DNA of 64,000 nucleotides, from assembly GCA_958296175.1 (NCBI GenBank), contig OY282448.1, positions 2,852,127-2,916,126 of the forward strand. The letters are read 5' to 3'. Shown one piece after another: positions 1 to 8,754 of this stretch. The notes below the pieces were generated by a model. The model did not search any database and was not told the origin of the DNA. It saw nothing but the letters and a program-made list of their open reading frames with translations. The stretch is from an uncultured Chloroflexota bacterium. GTDB lineage: Bacteria; Chloroflexota; UBA11872. Position 1 is the stretch's first letter. Each line of letters opens with the position of its first letter. The translations under genes were made by a program, and so were the position numbers.

Positions 1-1
1 G

Positions 2-1198
2 GAGTACTCGCCCATGCAGACAGAGGCGCGGGAGGCGGCTGGACGTCCGCCCCTGCGCCGCGGCAGTTCGCCGGTGGCCTGGGAACGGATCGAAGTCGTG
101 ACCATCGACCCACCGCCGGCGGCGCCCGCGCCCCCGCGGCGCGCGGCGTTCAGGCGCTACGAAGGTTCGCGCACGGACTACCCGCAGGCGCGGCGGGACG
201 GGCGCACGCTCACGCTGGGCGGGCGGACCTATCGGCTGCTGTGGGGCGACATGCACCGGCATTCGCACCTCTCAAAGTGCCTGGCGCCCAACGACGGGTC
301 TCCGCTGCATAACTTCCGCTGGGCGGTGGATCACAACCGCATGGACTGGTGGGCGCTGACGGAGCACCTGGAATACATGAGCTACAACGAGTGGCGGCGC
401 GTGGAGGAAACGGTGGCGGCGTTTACCAACACGGGGCGGTTCGAGCCGCTGTTCGGGTTCGAGTGGGGCAACAATCCCGGCCACACCAACATCTTCTACC
501 GAAACCAGCAGCTGGGCGAAGAGCTGCGCGCGCTGGCGCTGACGTCGCCGAGCCTGGAAGCGCTGATGGAACGCTGGGACGCGCGCATTCCGTCCGGCGA
601 AGTGCTGGCCGCCCGTCACTATCAGGGGCACCGGCAGCCGGACGTGGCCGAGGGTTACCGCGCCGCCTGGGAGCCCTGCATGGAGATCATGCAGAGCCGC
701 GGCGAGCAGCGGGCGTGGGTCGAGACGTTCCTGCGCGAAGGGGCGCGGATTGGCTTCGTGGGCGCCACCGATCACGCGCGGCACTGGCACTTTGCCTACT
801 GTATGACCGGCGTGTGGGCCGAGGCGCCGACGCGCGACGCCGTGTTCGAGGCTGTTTGGAACCGGCGCACCGTGGCGGCCTCGGCCAAGATTCTGCTGCA
901 CACCGAGGTGTCGGGCGTGCCCATGGGCGGCGAGGGCGAGATTCACGGCGACGCGCGCGTGCGCGTGCTGGCGGAATCCGTCCAGCCGCTGCGCGAGGTG
1001 GAGGTGTACCGCAACGGGTCGCTTGCCCACTGCGAACCTGTGGACACGACCGAGCTGGACTGGGTCTGGACGGACCGCGGCAACCCGCGCAGCGAGAACT
1101 ATTACTACGTGCGCGTCGCCGCGGAACCGGCGCTGCCGCAGGCGACGCCGGCGGTTGCCTACGCCTCGCCGGTGTGGGTACGGCGCAGACGGGACTGA
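2..1198 (+). CDS. DUF3604/PHP-like metallohydrolase family protein, 5'-truncated
   Basis: The reading frame is open to the left edge of the window, so the first in-frame ATG at 14 is probably internal and the N-terminal part is missing. The visible part has a histidine-rich GDMHRHSHLSKC motif followed by a WWALTEH segment and GATDHARHWH further on. This is the metal-ligand pattern of the PHP-like fold found in DUF3604 proteins. These are presumed metal-dependent hydrolases of unknown substrate, often next to catabolic genes. The C-terminal ~90 residues look like a beta-rich domain (EVYRNGSLAH, YYYVRVAAE). The next gene converges on this one. Family call fairly secure, substrate unknown. Confidence 0.7.
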   Translation, partial: EYSPMQTEAREAAGRPPLRRGSSPVAWERIEVVTIDPPPAAPAPPRRAAFRRYEGSRTDYPQARRDGRTLTLGGRTYRLLWGDMHRHSHLSKCLAPNDGSPLHNFRWAVDHNRMDWWALTEHLEYMSYNEWRRVEETVAAFTNTGRFEPLFGFEWGNNPGHTNIFYRNQQLGEELRALALTSPSLEALMERWDARIPSGEVLAARHYQGHRQPDVAEGYRAAWEPCMEIMQSRGEQRAWVETFLREGARIGFVGATDHARHWHFAYCMTGVWAEAPTRDAVFEAVWNRRTVAASAKILLHTEVSGVPMGGEGEIHGDARVRVLAESVQPLREVEVYRNGSLAHCEPVDTTELDWVWTDRGNPRSENYYYVRVAAEPALPQATPAVAYASPVWVRRRRD

Positions 1199-1267
1199 GC
1201 GCCGCCGCTGGACGCGCCCACGGCGGCGGGCGCCTGGCCGCGGCGGATGGGGGCGGGACGGCCTTTT

Positions 1268-1286
1268 CGTTCGCTGCGCGCGAACG
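1268..1286. terminator. Hairpin between convergent genes
   Basis: A perfect 7-bp stem (CGTTCGC / GCGAACG) with a 5-nt loop lies between two convergent stop codons. No clean T-tract follows on either strand, so it may be a factor-assisted or weak bidirectional terminator. Position and symmetry are seen; function is inferred. Confidence 0.35.
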
Positions 1287-1305
1287 GGAGGCGGCGGGCG
1301 CGGGA

Positions 1306-2307
1306 TTAGCCGGCGGTGGCTTGGATAAGGCCGCGCAGGTAGCCCACGCACCAGGCGCGGGAGCGTTCGTGCGCCGGGTCGTCGCCCAACAGGCCGGGGT
1401 AGTGGTCGGGCATTACGAAGCCGTCGTAGCCCACCTCGTGCAGCGTGCGCATCTGCGCGGCGGCGTCGTAGTCGCCTTCGTCCTGAAAGACTTCCTCGAA
1501 GCGGGGGATGACGCCGCGCACGTTGCGGAAGTGGATGGCGAACAGCTTGCCGCGCTGGCCGAACGCGCGCAGGGCCGCGGGCATGTCGGCGCCGGATTCC
1601 TGCATGGTGCCCAGGCAAAAGAGCAGGCCGACGTTGGGGCTCTCGTAGCGCCGCAGCAGTTCGTCCAGGCCTTCGGGCCGCACGAACGGCTGTTCGACGC
1701 CGCGGTAGAGCGGCAGGGGCGGGTCGTTGGGATGGAAGGCCAGGCGCACGCCGGACGCCTCGGCGGCGGGGAGCACGCGCTCCATGAAGCGGTCCATGCG
1801 CCGCCACACTTCGGCCAGCGGCACGCGCGGCGCCGGGTCGGCGCTGGCGTCGCCCCAGTCGACGAGGTCGGCGTCCTGCAGCCAGGCGGCGTCGAAGGTG
1901 CGGAGCACGGTACCGGCGCGGCCGCCCGGCAGGTCCTGGTAGCCGCGCCAGGGCTGCACGTGCTCGTCGGCGTGGGCCACGGCGAAGCCGCAGGTGACCA
2001 GCGGAGCGCCCTCGCCGCCCAGCACCTGGATGGACGCGCAGAGGTCGTCCAGTTCGCGCGCGCCGCCAGCCTCGCCGCGCAGCACGCCGGCAATGCGGGC
2101 GCGGCGCAGTTCCATGCCGGCCAGCTGCAAGCCAAACCCGTCCAACCGCCGCATCAAGGCGCGCAGCCCGGCGGGGTCCACCCGCCCGCGCTCGGCCACG
2201 CCCGGCAAGTCGTCGGTGCGCAGCGTGCCGCCGTCCACGCCCAGCTGGGCGACGTACTGCAAGTGCTCCGTGGAAACGTCCACGAACCGCAGGCCGAGCT
2301 TGATCAT
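1306..2307 (-). CDS. Mannonate dehydratase (UxuA)-like TIM-barrel protein
   Basis: 333 residues, a xylose-isomerase-like TIM barrel. The C-terminal half carries HFRNVRG, typical of mannonate dehydratases, plus FHPNDPPLP, which supplies a metal-binding His, and a PDHYPGLLGDDP segment. UxuA dehydrates D-mannonate to 2-keto-3-deoxygluconate in hexuronate catabolism. The protein is within the family's usual length, but no other uronate-pathway gene is adjacent, so the substrate may differ. ATG start at 2307 without an obvious Shine-Dalgarno site. Oriented against the DUF3604 gene. Confidence 0.7.
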   Translation of the reverse strand: MIKLGLRFVDVSTEHLQYVAQLGVDGGTLRTDDLPGVAERGRVDPAGLRALMRRLDGFGLQLAGMELRRARIAGVLRGEAGGARELDDLCASIQVLGGEGAPLVTCGFAVAHADEHVQPWRGYQDLPGGRAGTVLRTFDAAWLQDADLVDWGDASADPAPRVPLAEVWRRMDRFMERVLPAAEASGVRLAFHPNDPPLPLYRGVEQPFVRPEGLDELLRRYESPNVGLLFCLGTMQESGADMPAALRAFGQRGKLFAIHFRNVRGVIPRFEEVFQDEGDYDAAAQMRTLHEVGYDGFVMPDHYPGLLGDDPAHERSRAWCVGYLRGLIQATAG

Positions 2308-2482
2308 GCGGGCAGGGTACCTGCGGACAAGGGCGGCTGGCTATGCGGCGGAACGGCGGGGGCTGGACGGCGCGCGGCGGCCCAAGCTCCCGCTAACGAA
2401 ACAGCCGCAACAGTTTGGCCAGGAACGTGAGGCCGAACGCGGTCAGGCAGCCGCTTTGCTTGGAGACCGCAGCCTGGGATAC

Positions 2483-3313
2483 CTAGGGGTTGGAATCGCT
2501 GGCGCCAGCAATCGGCCTGGGGTGATGGCCGTTCCAGGGCGGGTCCAGCTCGTCGATCAGCCGCGACTCGATCGGCTTGGGCGCCGCAGTTTCGTACATC
2601 CACAGATCGACGCGGCGCTCCTGGCGTGCGGCCTGCAGGATCAGGTGGTTCACTTTGCAGTTCGTCGATTGGCCGCCCACGAAGCAATTTCGAGGGGAAA
2701 TTCTGGCGTAACCCCTCGGTCCCCACCGCCGTTCGAGGTCCGTGGAAATGCCAACATACGCCAGGATGCCGCCCACGGTCACGGCGTAGACGCCGGGCCT
2801 GGGCGGAAGGCCCTCGACGTCGAATCGACAGAATGGGCCTTTGCCCCAGCGGTTGAGCGGCGTCGTGTCGGCGGCGTCGTACCGAGATTGCGGCCTGAAC
2901 TCCAACAGTGCGCCGTCGGGTCCTCGGTCCGGCTGGATGGCGGCGGCGTGGACAAACTTGTATTCCAACAGGGTCGCGGCGCCCGTACTCGCTACGAATG
3001 GAGCTTGGGCCTTGTGAGGGGCCGCGCCGCTTCGACGCGCCGGCGCAGCCCTGGCGCTTCGCCCCCGAGCCGAGCTGCGCGTACGTACGAATACGAGGGA
3101 CTCGCCGTAGATGTCGACGCTGCGGGTCTCCCAGCCCGCATCCATCCACGCTTGCGCCTGACCGCGGCCGTCGTTTCCCCACCAGGGTCGATGCCTGCGC
3201 GCTGAGGCGGGCAAGCTACAGCCGATAACTCGCTCGACGTAGGCGAACGTGGCCGGCCACTCGTCTGCGTCACGGCTGCTGAGGAACCGAGTGAGAGGGG
3301 CGTATTTGCTCAC
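2483..3313 (-). CDS. DUF7662-type domain fused to GIY-YIG nuclease-like domain
   Basis: 276 residues. Residues 1-80 match the standalone protein encoded just upstream: K-Y-PL-FL, then W-TF-E, LP-SA, WW-N, A-W-AGW, VFVRT. This is the small domain I would place in DUF7662. After an Ala/Arg-rich linker, residues about 172-265 carry GIY-YIG features: PGVYAVTVGG, AYVGIS, an Arg-rich helix and a terminal IESRLIDELDPPWN with the catalytic-type Glu and Asn. GIY-YIG proteins cut or repair DNA; some family members are inactive. The start is GTG at 3313, overlapping the previous stop as GTGA, so the two genes are translationally coupled. The domain assignment is from memory of the pattern. Confidence 0.6.
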   Translation of the reverse strand: MSKYAPLTRFLSSRDADEWPATFAYVERVIGCSLPASARRHRPWWGNDGRGQAQAWMDAGWETRSVDIYGESLVFVRTRSSARGRSARAAPARRSGAAPHKAQAPFVASTGAATLLEYKFVHAAAIQPDRGPDGALLEFRPQSRYDAADTTPLNRWGKGPFCRFDVEGLPPRPGVYAVTVGGILAYVGISTDLERRWGPRGYARISPRNCFVGGQSTNCKVNHLILQAARQERRVDLWMYETAAPKPIESRLIDELDPPWNGHHPRPIAGASDSNP

Positions 3314-3594
3314 GGCTGGGGACTATCCGACTTCACGCCGTGCGTGCGCACGAACACGAGGCATTGCCGGTCCATTTTCACGTCCTGGGTTTCCCAGCCT
3401 GCGCTCAGCCACGCCTTGGCCTGGACGCGGCGTCGGTTTCTGCTGTTCGCCCACCACGTTCGATCCGAATACGCGGAGGCCGGCAGATGTTCTCCCGGCC
3501 GAAGAGTTTGCTCGACGTCGGCGAACGTCGCGTGCCACTTGTTTTCTTCGCGTTCTTGAAGGAACCATCGCAGCGGGTCGTATTTGCTTCCCAT
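3310..3594 (-). CDS. Small DUF7662-like domain protein
   Basis: 94 residues forming a single domain homologous to the N-terminus of the next gene: SKYDPLRWFL, WHATFADVE, LPASAY, TWWAN, AWLSAGW, LVFVRTHG. Its start is ATG, with an AGGTGAG Shine-Dalgarno-like site a few bases upstream. It shares a 4-nt GTGA overlap with the GIY-YIG fusion gene, so the pair forms a two-gene unit. The duplication suggests that the domain partners with itself. Function unknown. Confidence 0.6.
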   Translation of the reverse strand: MGSKYDPLRWFLQEREENKWHATFADVEQTLRPGEHLPASAYSDRTWWANSRNRRRVQAKAWLSAGWETQDVKMDRQCLVFVRTHGVKSDSPQP

Positions 3595-3675
3595 GTCTCA
3601 CCTGTCAGCGCAAAGATGCCAAGCGGCACTCGCACTCACATCGACCCTTGTCTAGTGTCGCGGTGTATACATCGC

Positions 3676-4395
3676 TCAGTCGAAAATCTCGGGAAGCTCG
3701 GCCAAGGTAGTGATTGTGGCGGTGGGATGCGGGGCGTCGGGCGGGCGGGGCGCTCTCGAGCGGTCGAGCCATAAGGCGTGCCAGCCGGCGGCGAGGGCGC
3801 CGACCACGTCATGATCGAGGGAGTTGCCAACGTAGGCGCAGTGGCCGGCGGGAACGCCCAGGCCATGGATAGCGGCGGCGAAGATGCGCGGGTCGGGTTT
3901 GTAGGCGCCCACGTCGCCGGCCACGATGACGCGGTCGACGCGGTGGTGCAGGCCCACGGCGCGTACTTCGCCCCACTGCACGTCGCTGGGGCCGTTGGTG
4001 ATGACGCCGACGGTCTCGAACCGCTCGGCGGCCCAGCGCAGCGCCGCGTCGGAGTCCGGGTAGAACTGGAGCCGCCGCCGCGTGAGCACGTCGTGACGCT
4101 CGACCAACGCGGCGGGGTCGGCGCACCCCGCAGCGCCCAGGTCGGCCAGCAGCTCGGCCCAGACGCGGGCGCGGGCGCGCGAGAGGTCGTCGTTTTGCGG
4201 GAAGCCGGAGCGCCGGTTGCGCTCGGCCACGATGCGGCCGCGGGTTTCCAGCACCTGCGCCTCTGACCGATGCGGGATGCGCGCCGCCAGCTCGGCCGCC
4301 AGGTCGTGCAGCGCCGCCTGCCGAGCCGCCTCGAAGTCCACCAACGTGTCGTCCAGGTCGAAGAAAAACGCCCGGACGCTGCGTGCCACCATCAT
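3676..4395 (-). CDS. HAD-superfamily hydrolase
   Basis: About 239 residues. HAD motif I is FFFDLDDTLVD near the N-terminus, motif II is VITNGPS, motif III is the Lys in GAYKPDPRIF, and motif IV is YVGNSLDHDVVGA. The helical cap between motifs I and II puts it in subfamily I, close to YjjG-like phosphatases. It probably removes phosphate from a small metabolite in the cytoplasm. Start chosen at the ATG-ATG pair (4395/4392); a TTG 13 codons upstream keeps the frame open. It lies 94 bp downstream of the methyltransferase on the same strand. Confidence 0.8.
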   Translation of the reverse strand: MMVARSVRAFFFDLDDTLVDFEAARQAALHDLAAELAARIPHRSEAQVLETRGRIVAERNRRSGFPQNDDLSRARARVWAELLADLGAAGCADPAALVERHDVLTRRRLQFYPDSDAALRWAAERFETVGVITNGPSDVQWGEVRAVGLHHRVDRVIVAGDVGAYKPDPRIFAAAIHGLGVPAGHCAYVGNSLDHDVVGALAAGWHALWLDRSRAPRPPDAPHPTATITTLAELPEIFD

Positions 4396-4489
4396 CGGGA
4401 CCGCGGGTGCGCGGGATCGAGCCACGTCATGCAAATCTTCCGAGTCATACGCATCACGCTCTCTCGGTGCGGCCGGCGGTAATCAGACA

Positions 4490-5434
4490 TCAATGAGCAA
4501 CACATTGACGGGCACGGCGGAAAACTTCCTGCTGAAGACTGCGGCCGAGGCTGACAGTTTGGGGCGGGACGTTGGCCGTGGGATTGGCTGGGTCGTACAC
4601 CTGCCGCGACATTGGCCGCATGCGCAGCGTGCCCGCTTCGGCGGCGCGCAGACGATCCCGGGCAATGTCGAGGTACGTCTCGTCGGTCTCGGCGCCAACT
4701 GCGCGGCGGCCGTGCATGAGCGCCGCAATCGCCGTGGATCCAACACCCAGGAACGGGTCGAGCACTACACCGGCGGGCGGACTCATTGCCAGCACCAGAC
4801 GCTCGACGAGTTCTATCGGAAACTGGCAGGGGTGCTCGGTTTTCTCTACGTGGTTGGCCTTGACGTTGGGGATAGCCCAAACGTCAGTGGGATTCTTGCC
4901 GAGCGGATGGCCAGACAACTGTCCGGCCTTCGGGCCTTTGAAATGCTTCTTGTTTGGATACTTCTGCGGGACGCGGACAGGGTCGAGGTCAAAGTAATAC
5001 TGGTCCGACTTCGTGAACCAGAGGATAACTTCATACCGGCCGGAAAAACGATGCGACGCGTGCAGGCCGTGTCCGAAGTGCCAGACGATTCTGTTGCGAA
5101 GCCGAAGACCAAGACTCTCGAATATCGGATACAGCTTGACATCCAGCGGAATGATCTTTCGATTCTCCACATAGTTGCCAACCTGCCAGCAAATGCTGCC
5201 GCTCGGCTTGAGCACGCGGACGCACTCTTCGATGACGATCTGCTGCTGGCGCAGGTATTCCTGAATGTGCAGCCGAGGCTCGTAAGGCTTGCCCAGGTTA
5301 TAGGGAGGCGAGGTCACAACAAGGTCTACGAACGCTGCGGGCATGTGTTCGAGCAGCCGACGACAGTCGCCGTGGTGCAGCACGACGTCGGCGTCGTGCT
5401 GCAGCGACTCTTGGACGTCCATAGGAGCGCTCAT
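4490..5434 (-). CDS. Beta-class DNA (N4-cytosine or N6-adenine) methyltransferase
   Basis: 314 residues. The catalytic motif IV, TSPPYNLG, is near residue 40 and the AdoMet-binding DPFLGVGST comes late, near residue 230. This beta-class order is typical of type II modification enzymes. Between them are a target-recognition-like stretch (VWHFGHGLHASHRFSGRYE, WFTKSDQYYFD) and HPCQFPIEL. It would methylate an exocyclic amino group in a specific DNA site. No restriction endonuclease gene is adjacent, so it looks like an orphan. ATG start at 5434, with no clear Shine-Dalgarno site. Confidence 0.85.
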   Translation of the reverse strand: MSAPMDVQESLQHDADVVLHHGDCRRLLEHMPAAFVDLVVTSPPYNLGKPYEPRLHIQEYLRQQQIVIEECVRVLKPSGSICWQVGNYVENRKIIPLDVKLYPIFESLGLRLRNRIVWHFGHGLHASHRFSGRYEVILWFTKSDQYYFDLDPVRVPQKYPNKKHFKGPKAGQLSGHPLGKNPTDVWAIPNVKANHVEKTEHPCQFPIELVERLVLAMSPPAGVVLDPFLGVGSTAIAALMHGRRAVGAETDETYLDIARDRLRAAEAGTLRMRPMSRQVYDPANPTANVPPQTVSLGRSLQQEVFRRARQCVAH

Positions 5435-5494
5435 TGTAGCGAGGGCGGCGGAAACGGTCTAGGTTCGGCGCGGGTGGCGGCGCTGGGCACGGCC

Positions 5495-6811
5495 TCACTC
5501 GGCGCGGCAGCGCCAGAGGACGCCGCCGGCGTTGGGGATGACGAGGCGGTCGTCGTGGATGGTGTTGGGAGGGGCGGCGGCGATTTCCTGGGCGACGGCG
5601 GCGGGGTCTTCGTAGCCGATGTTCATGCGGGCGCATTCGTCGGGCGGGATGGCCGTGGCGATGCGCACGTCGATGCGGGGGTGTTCGCGGCCGTCGACCA
5701 TGCGGCCTTCGCCTTTCATGAGCGCGCTGCCGTTGAGGGCCAGGGGTGTGGCGTTGGCGGCTTGCCAGGCGGCGGGTTTGGACAGGAAGTAGGCGTAGGT
5801 GTGGTAACCGATGCGTCGGATCAGTTCGCCGTGGGCGTCGGAGATGCTGGTGATGTTGGGGGCCCAGACGACGAGTTCGCCGCCGTCGGCCACGGCGTCC
5901 TCGGTTTTGAGCACGCCTTTGGCGCCGGTCCAGAGGTCTGGGTAGAGCCAGCTGCCGTCTTTGCGGCGGGGCAGGGCGGCGATCAGCCGACGGACGCGGC
6001 GGTGGACGCGGCGGATGTTGACCTGGGCGCTCAGCTGGGCGGCCAGCTGCACGCAGGCGCGCCACCCGTTGGGCTGCACGAACGCGCCGCGGAGGGCGTC
6101 GCCGTCGTCGTCGATGACCAGCCCGATGGTGGTGATGGGCACGGGCACGTTCAGCGCCATGTCGTCGATCAGGCCGCGCACTGGATTTGGCATGACGCCG
6201 TGGATGCCGCGGTTGGTGCGCAGGCTGCCGATGGCGTGCAGCAGGCTGATCATTTCGGGGCCGGACACGCCGGGGAAGATTTGCTTGGCGCCGCCCGCGA
6301 AGCCGGCGACTTCGTGGGGCTGCACGCGCGTGAGCAGCACCAGCCGATGGTATTTCAGCAGCGCGGCGTTCACGCGGATGCGGATGTCGGACGTGAAGCC
6401 GAGCAGGGCGGCGGATTGGCGGTGTTCGCCGAAGCGTTCGAGCTGGTCGTCCAGCGGCACGACGCCGATGGGGGTCAGAGCGTCGGGGTCGTCCCAGGCG
6501 TGGTCGAAGACCTGGCTGCGGAGATAGCGGGCGCCGCCGAACACCCAGGCGCGCTTGGCGGCGCGGCTCATGGGCGCGTGGGTGCCTTGGGCGATCATGG
6601 CGTCGACCTGCTCCGCGCGGCCTTGGACGGCGGCGTGGATGGCCGCGAACACGTCGGCCACCGGCGCTTTGCGGGTGTCGTCGGGGACGATGACCAGGAC
6701 GCGGCGCTCGGCGGCTGGGGTGCGGCTCAGCGCGTCGCCCACCAGCGCGGCCGTGTCGCTGGGGCCGAGCGCCGGTGCGCCAACGGCTTGCAGCACGGGT
6801 TCCTCGATCAT
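5495..6811 (-). CDS. larA: LarA-family nickel-pincer racemase/epimerase-like protein
   Basis: 438 residues. LarA (lactate racemase, formerly DUF2088) signatures are present: VPDDTRKAP (residues 42-50), AQGTHAP with the catalytic-type His (74-80), and PHEVAGFAGGAKQIFPG (165-181) containing a second His and the Lys that ties the nickel-pincer cofactor. Family members racemise or epimerise 2-hydroxy acids other than lactate, so the substrate is open. The ATG at 6811 overlaps the pepF stop as ATGA. The frame stays open 95 codons upstream, but only as antisense-like low-complexity sequence inside pepF. No larB, larC or larE cofactor genes are in the window. Confidence 0.8.
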   Translation of the reverse strand: MIEEPVLQAVGAPALGPSDTAALVGDALSRTPAAERRVLVIVPDDTRKAPVADVFAAIHAAVQGRAEQVDAMIAQGTHAPMSRAAKRAWVFGGARYLRSQVFDHAWDDPDALTPIGVVPLDDQLERFGEHRQSAALLGFTSDIRIRVNAALLKYHRLVLLTRVQPHEVAGFAGGAKQIFPGVSGPEMISLLHAIGSLRTNRGIHGVMPNPVRGLIDDMALNVPVPITTIGLVIDDDGDALRGAFVQPNGWRACVQLAAQLSAQVNIRRVHRRVRRLIAALPRRKDGSWLYPDLWTGAKGVLKTEDAVADGGELVVWAPNITSISDAHGELIRRIGYHTYAYFLSKPAAWQAANATPLALNGSALMKGEGRMVDGREHPRIDVRIATAIPPDECARMNIGYEDPAAVAQEIAAAPPNTIHDDRLVIPNAGGVLWRCRAE

Positions 6812-8625
6812 GACCCGAGCTCCTGGCTGGCCAACGCTTCGGCCTCCGTGACCAGACCGCCGAGGGTCTGCACGCCCTGCGCCCAGAAGCCGGGATCGCC
6901 CAGGTCGATGCCGAAGGGGGCTACCAGATCGTTGGGACTGACGGCGCCGCCTTTGGAGAGCATCTCGACGTAGCGGGGTTCGAAGTCGGCGCCGTCTTCC
7001 TGGAAGCGCTGCAGCAGGCCCAGCACCAGCAGGTCGCCGAAGGCGTAGGCGTGCACGTAGAACGGCGAGCCGATGAAGTGCGGGATGTAGCTCCACCAGA
7101 TGCGGTAGTCGCCGCGCAGGGTTACGGCGCCTTCGAACATCTCGCCGTTGGCCTGCATCCAGAGGTCGCTGAGGCGTTCGGCCGAGAGTTCGCCGTCGGC
7201 GCGGCGGGCCTGATGCGCGCGGAACTCGAAGTTGTGCATGGCGATTTGCCGAAAGACGGTGGCGAAATGGTCTTCGATCTTGCTGGCCAGCAGCCCCAGG
7301 CGGGCCGCGGGGGACGTTTGCGCGTCCAGCAGGCGGCGGAAGACGATCATCTCGCCGAATACCGACGCGGTTTCAGCCGTGGTCAGGGGCGTGTGCGCTT
7401 GCAAGTAACCAACGCCGTAGGACAGGAACTGGTGCACGGTGTGGCCCAGCTCGTGGGCGATGGTCATGACGTCGCGCACGGTGTCGGTGTAGTTGGCCAG
7501 GATGTAGGGGTGGGTGCGGGGCGTGCCGCCCATGCTGAAAGCGCCGCCGCGCTTGGCCGAGCGCAGCTCGGCGTCGATCCAGCACTCGTCGAAGGCTCGT
7601 TTGGCAATGCCGCCCAGCGTGCTGGAAAAGTCGTGATAACTGTCGAGAACGATGTCCCTGGCGGTGGTCCAGTCGTAGGATGGAAGCTCGCTGTTGAGAG
7701 GCGCGTAGCGGTCGTAGTCGAACAGTTCGTCCAGACCCAGCAGGCGGCGCTTGAGCCGGTAATAGCGCGCCACGATGGAGAAGCCGCTGACGCAGGCTTC
7801 CACCAGGGCGTCGACCGACGCCTGGTCGATCTGGTTGGCCAGGTTGCGGGAGGCCATGGCGCTGGGATAGCTGCGCAGGCGGTCGTCGGCGGCGTGGTCT
7901 TGCAGGCGCACGTTGAAGACGTAGGTCAGCGGGTGCAGGCTGGCGTTCAAGGCGGCAGTCATACCGTCGGCGGCGGATTTGCGGGTTGCGCGGTCGGGGT
8001 GGTAGCCGAGCGCCAGGGTCTCGGCTTCGGTGAGGGTCTTTGTCTGGCCGTCGATGGTGACCTCGCAGGTCAGGCGGCTGGTCAGCTCGTCGAACAGGCG
8101 GCTCCAGGCGCGGCTGCCGGTGTTGGCCTTTTCGTCCATGAGCTTTTCTTCGCCTTCGGCCAGGCGGTGGGGTTTGTAGCGGCGTTCGAGCCGCAGCAGA
8201 TAGGCGAAGTCTTGCAGGACGGGATCGGTCAGCAGCGCCTCGGCGCGGGCGTCGTCCACCTGAATCCACTCCAGTTCGAAGAAGATCAGATGGCGGTTGA
8301 TGGCGGTGCCGCGTTCCTGCGTCAGGGCCACCAGGCGCCCGTGTTCGGGCGCGTCGGTCTTGGCGGCGTGGCAGAGGTGGGCGTAGATGGCGGGGGTGTC
8401 CATCGATTCGTGCAGGTCTTGCAGCTCGGCCACGGCCTGGCGCAGGGCGGCCGCGTCCAGCTCGGCCACGCGCCCGCGGTAGCGCTGTTCGAACGCCTGC
8501 GCTCGTTCCAGCGCCGCGTCCAGGTCCTGGGTGAGCTTGGGATCGTCGGGCGAGGCGTAGAGGACGCTGAGGTCCCAGGTCACGCCGTCGGCGCTGCTGC
8601 TGGGCGCGGCCGCGGGTATGGTCAT
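6808..8625 (-). CDS. pepF: Oligoendopeptidase F, M3 family
   Basis: 605 residues, the normal length for PepF/M3B peptidases. The zinc motif HELGHTVHQF lies at residues 391-400, with AFSMGGTPRTHPYILANY just before it, which is typical of the family. A downstream helix includes YGVGYLQAHTPLTTAETASVFGE, giving the third zinc ligand (Glu). No signal peptide is seen, so it acts on peptides in the cytoplasm. It is the first gene of a pair: its TGA overlaps the LarA-like start. ATG at 8625 lacks an obvious Shine-Dalgarno site. Confidence 0.93.
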   Translation of the reverse strand: MTIPAAAPSSSADGVTWDLSVLYASPDDPKLTQDLDAALERAQAFEQRYRGRVAELDAAALRQAVAELQDLHESMDTPAIYAHLCHAAKTDAPEHGRLVALTQERGTAINRHLIFFELEWIQVDDARAEALLTDPVLQDFAYLLRLERRYKPHRLAEGEEKLMDEKANTGSRAWSRLFDELTSRLTCEVTIDGQTKTLTEAETLALGYHPDRATRKSAADGMTAALNASLHPLTYVFNVRLQDHAADDRLRSYPSAMASRNLANQIDQASVDALVEACVSGFSIVARYYRLKRRLLGLDELFDYDRYAPLNSELPSYDWTTARDIVLDSYHDFSSTLGGIAKRAFDECWIDAELRSAKRGGAFSMGGTPRTHPYILANYTDTVRDVMTIAHELGHTVHQFLSYGVGYLQAHTPLTTAETASVFGEMIVFRRLLDAQTSPAARLGLLASKIEDHFATVFRQIAMHNFEFRAHQARRADGELSAERLSDLWMQANGEMFEGAVTLRGDYRIWWSYIPHFIGSPFYVHAYAFGDLLVLGLLQRFQEDGADFEPRYVEMLSKGGAVSPNDLVAPFGIDLGDPGFWAQGVQTLGGLVTEAEALASQELGS

Positions 8626-8754
8626 TCGAGGTGTCCGCCGGTCGAGGAGCGTTCGGGCGGGCCCATTATGAGACCTTGGGCGCGGCGGTATCCCACGGGC
8701 AGGGACAGACGGGGATTGGGCGGCGGAGCGCCGGCACGTGGGCGGGCGGTGCGG

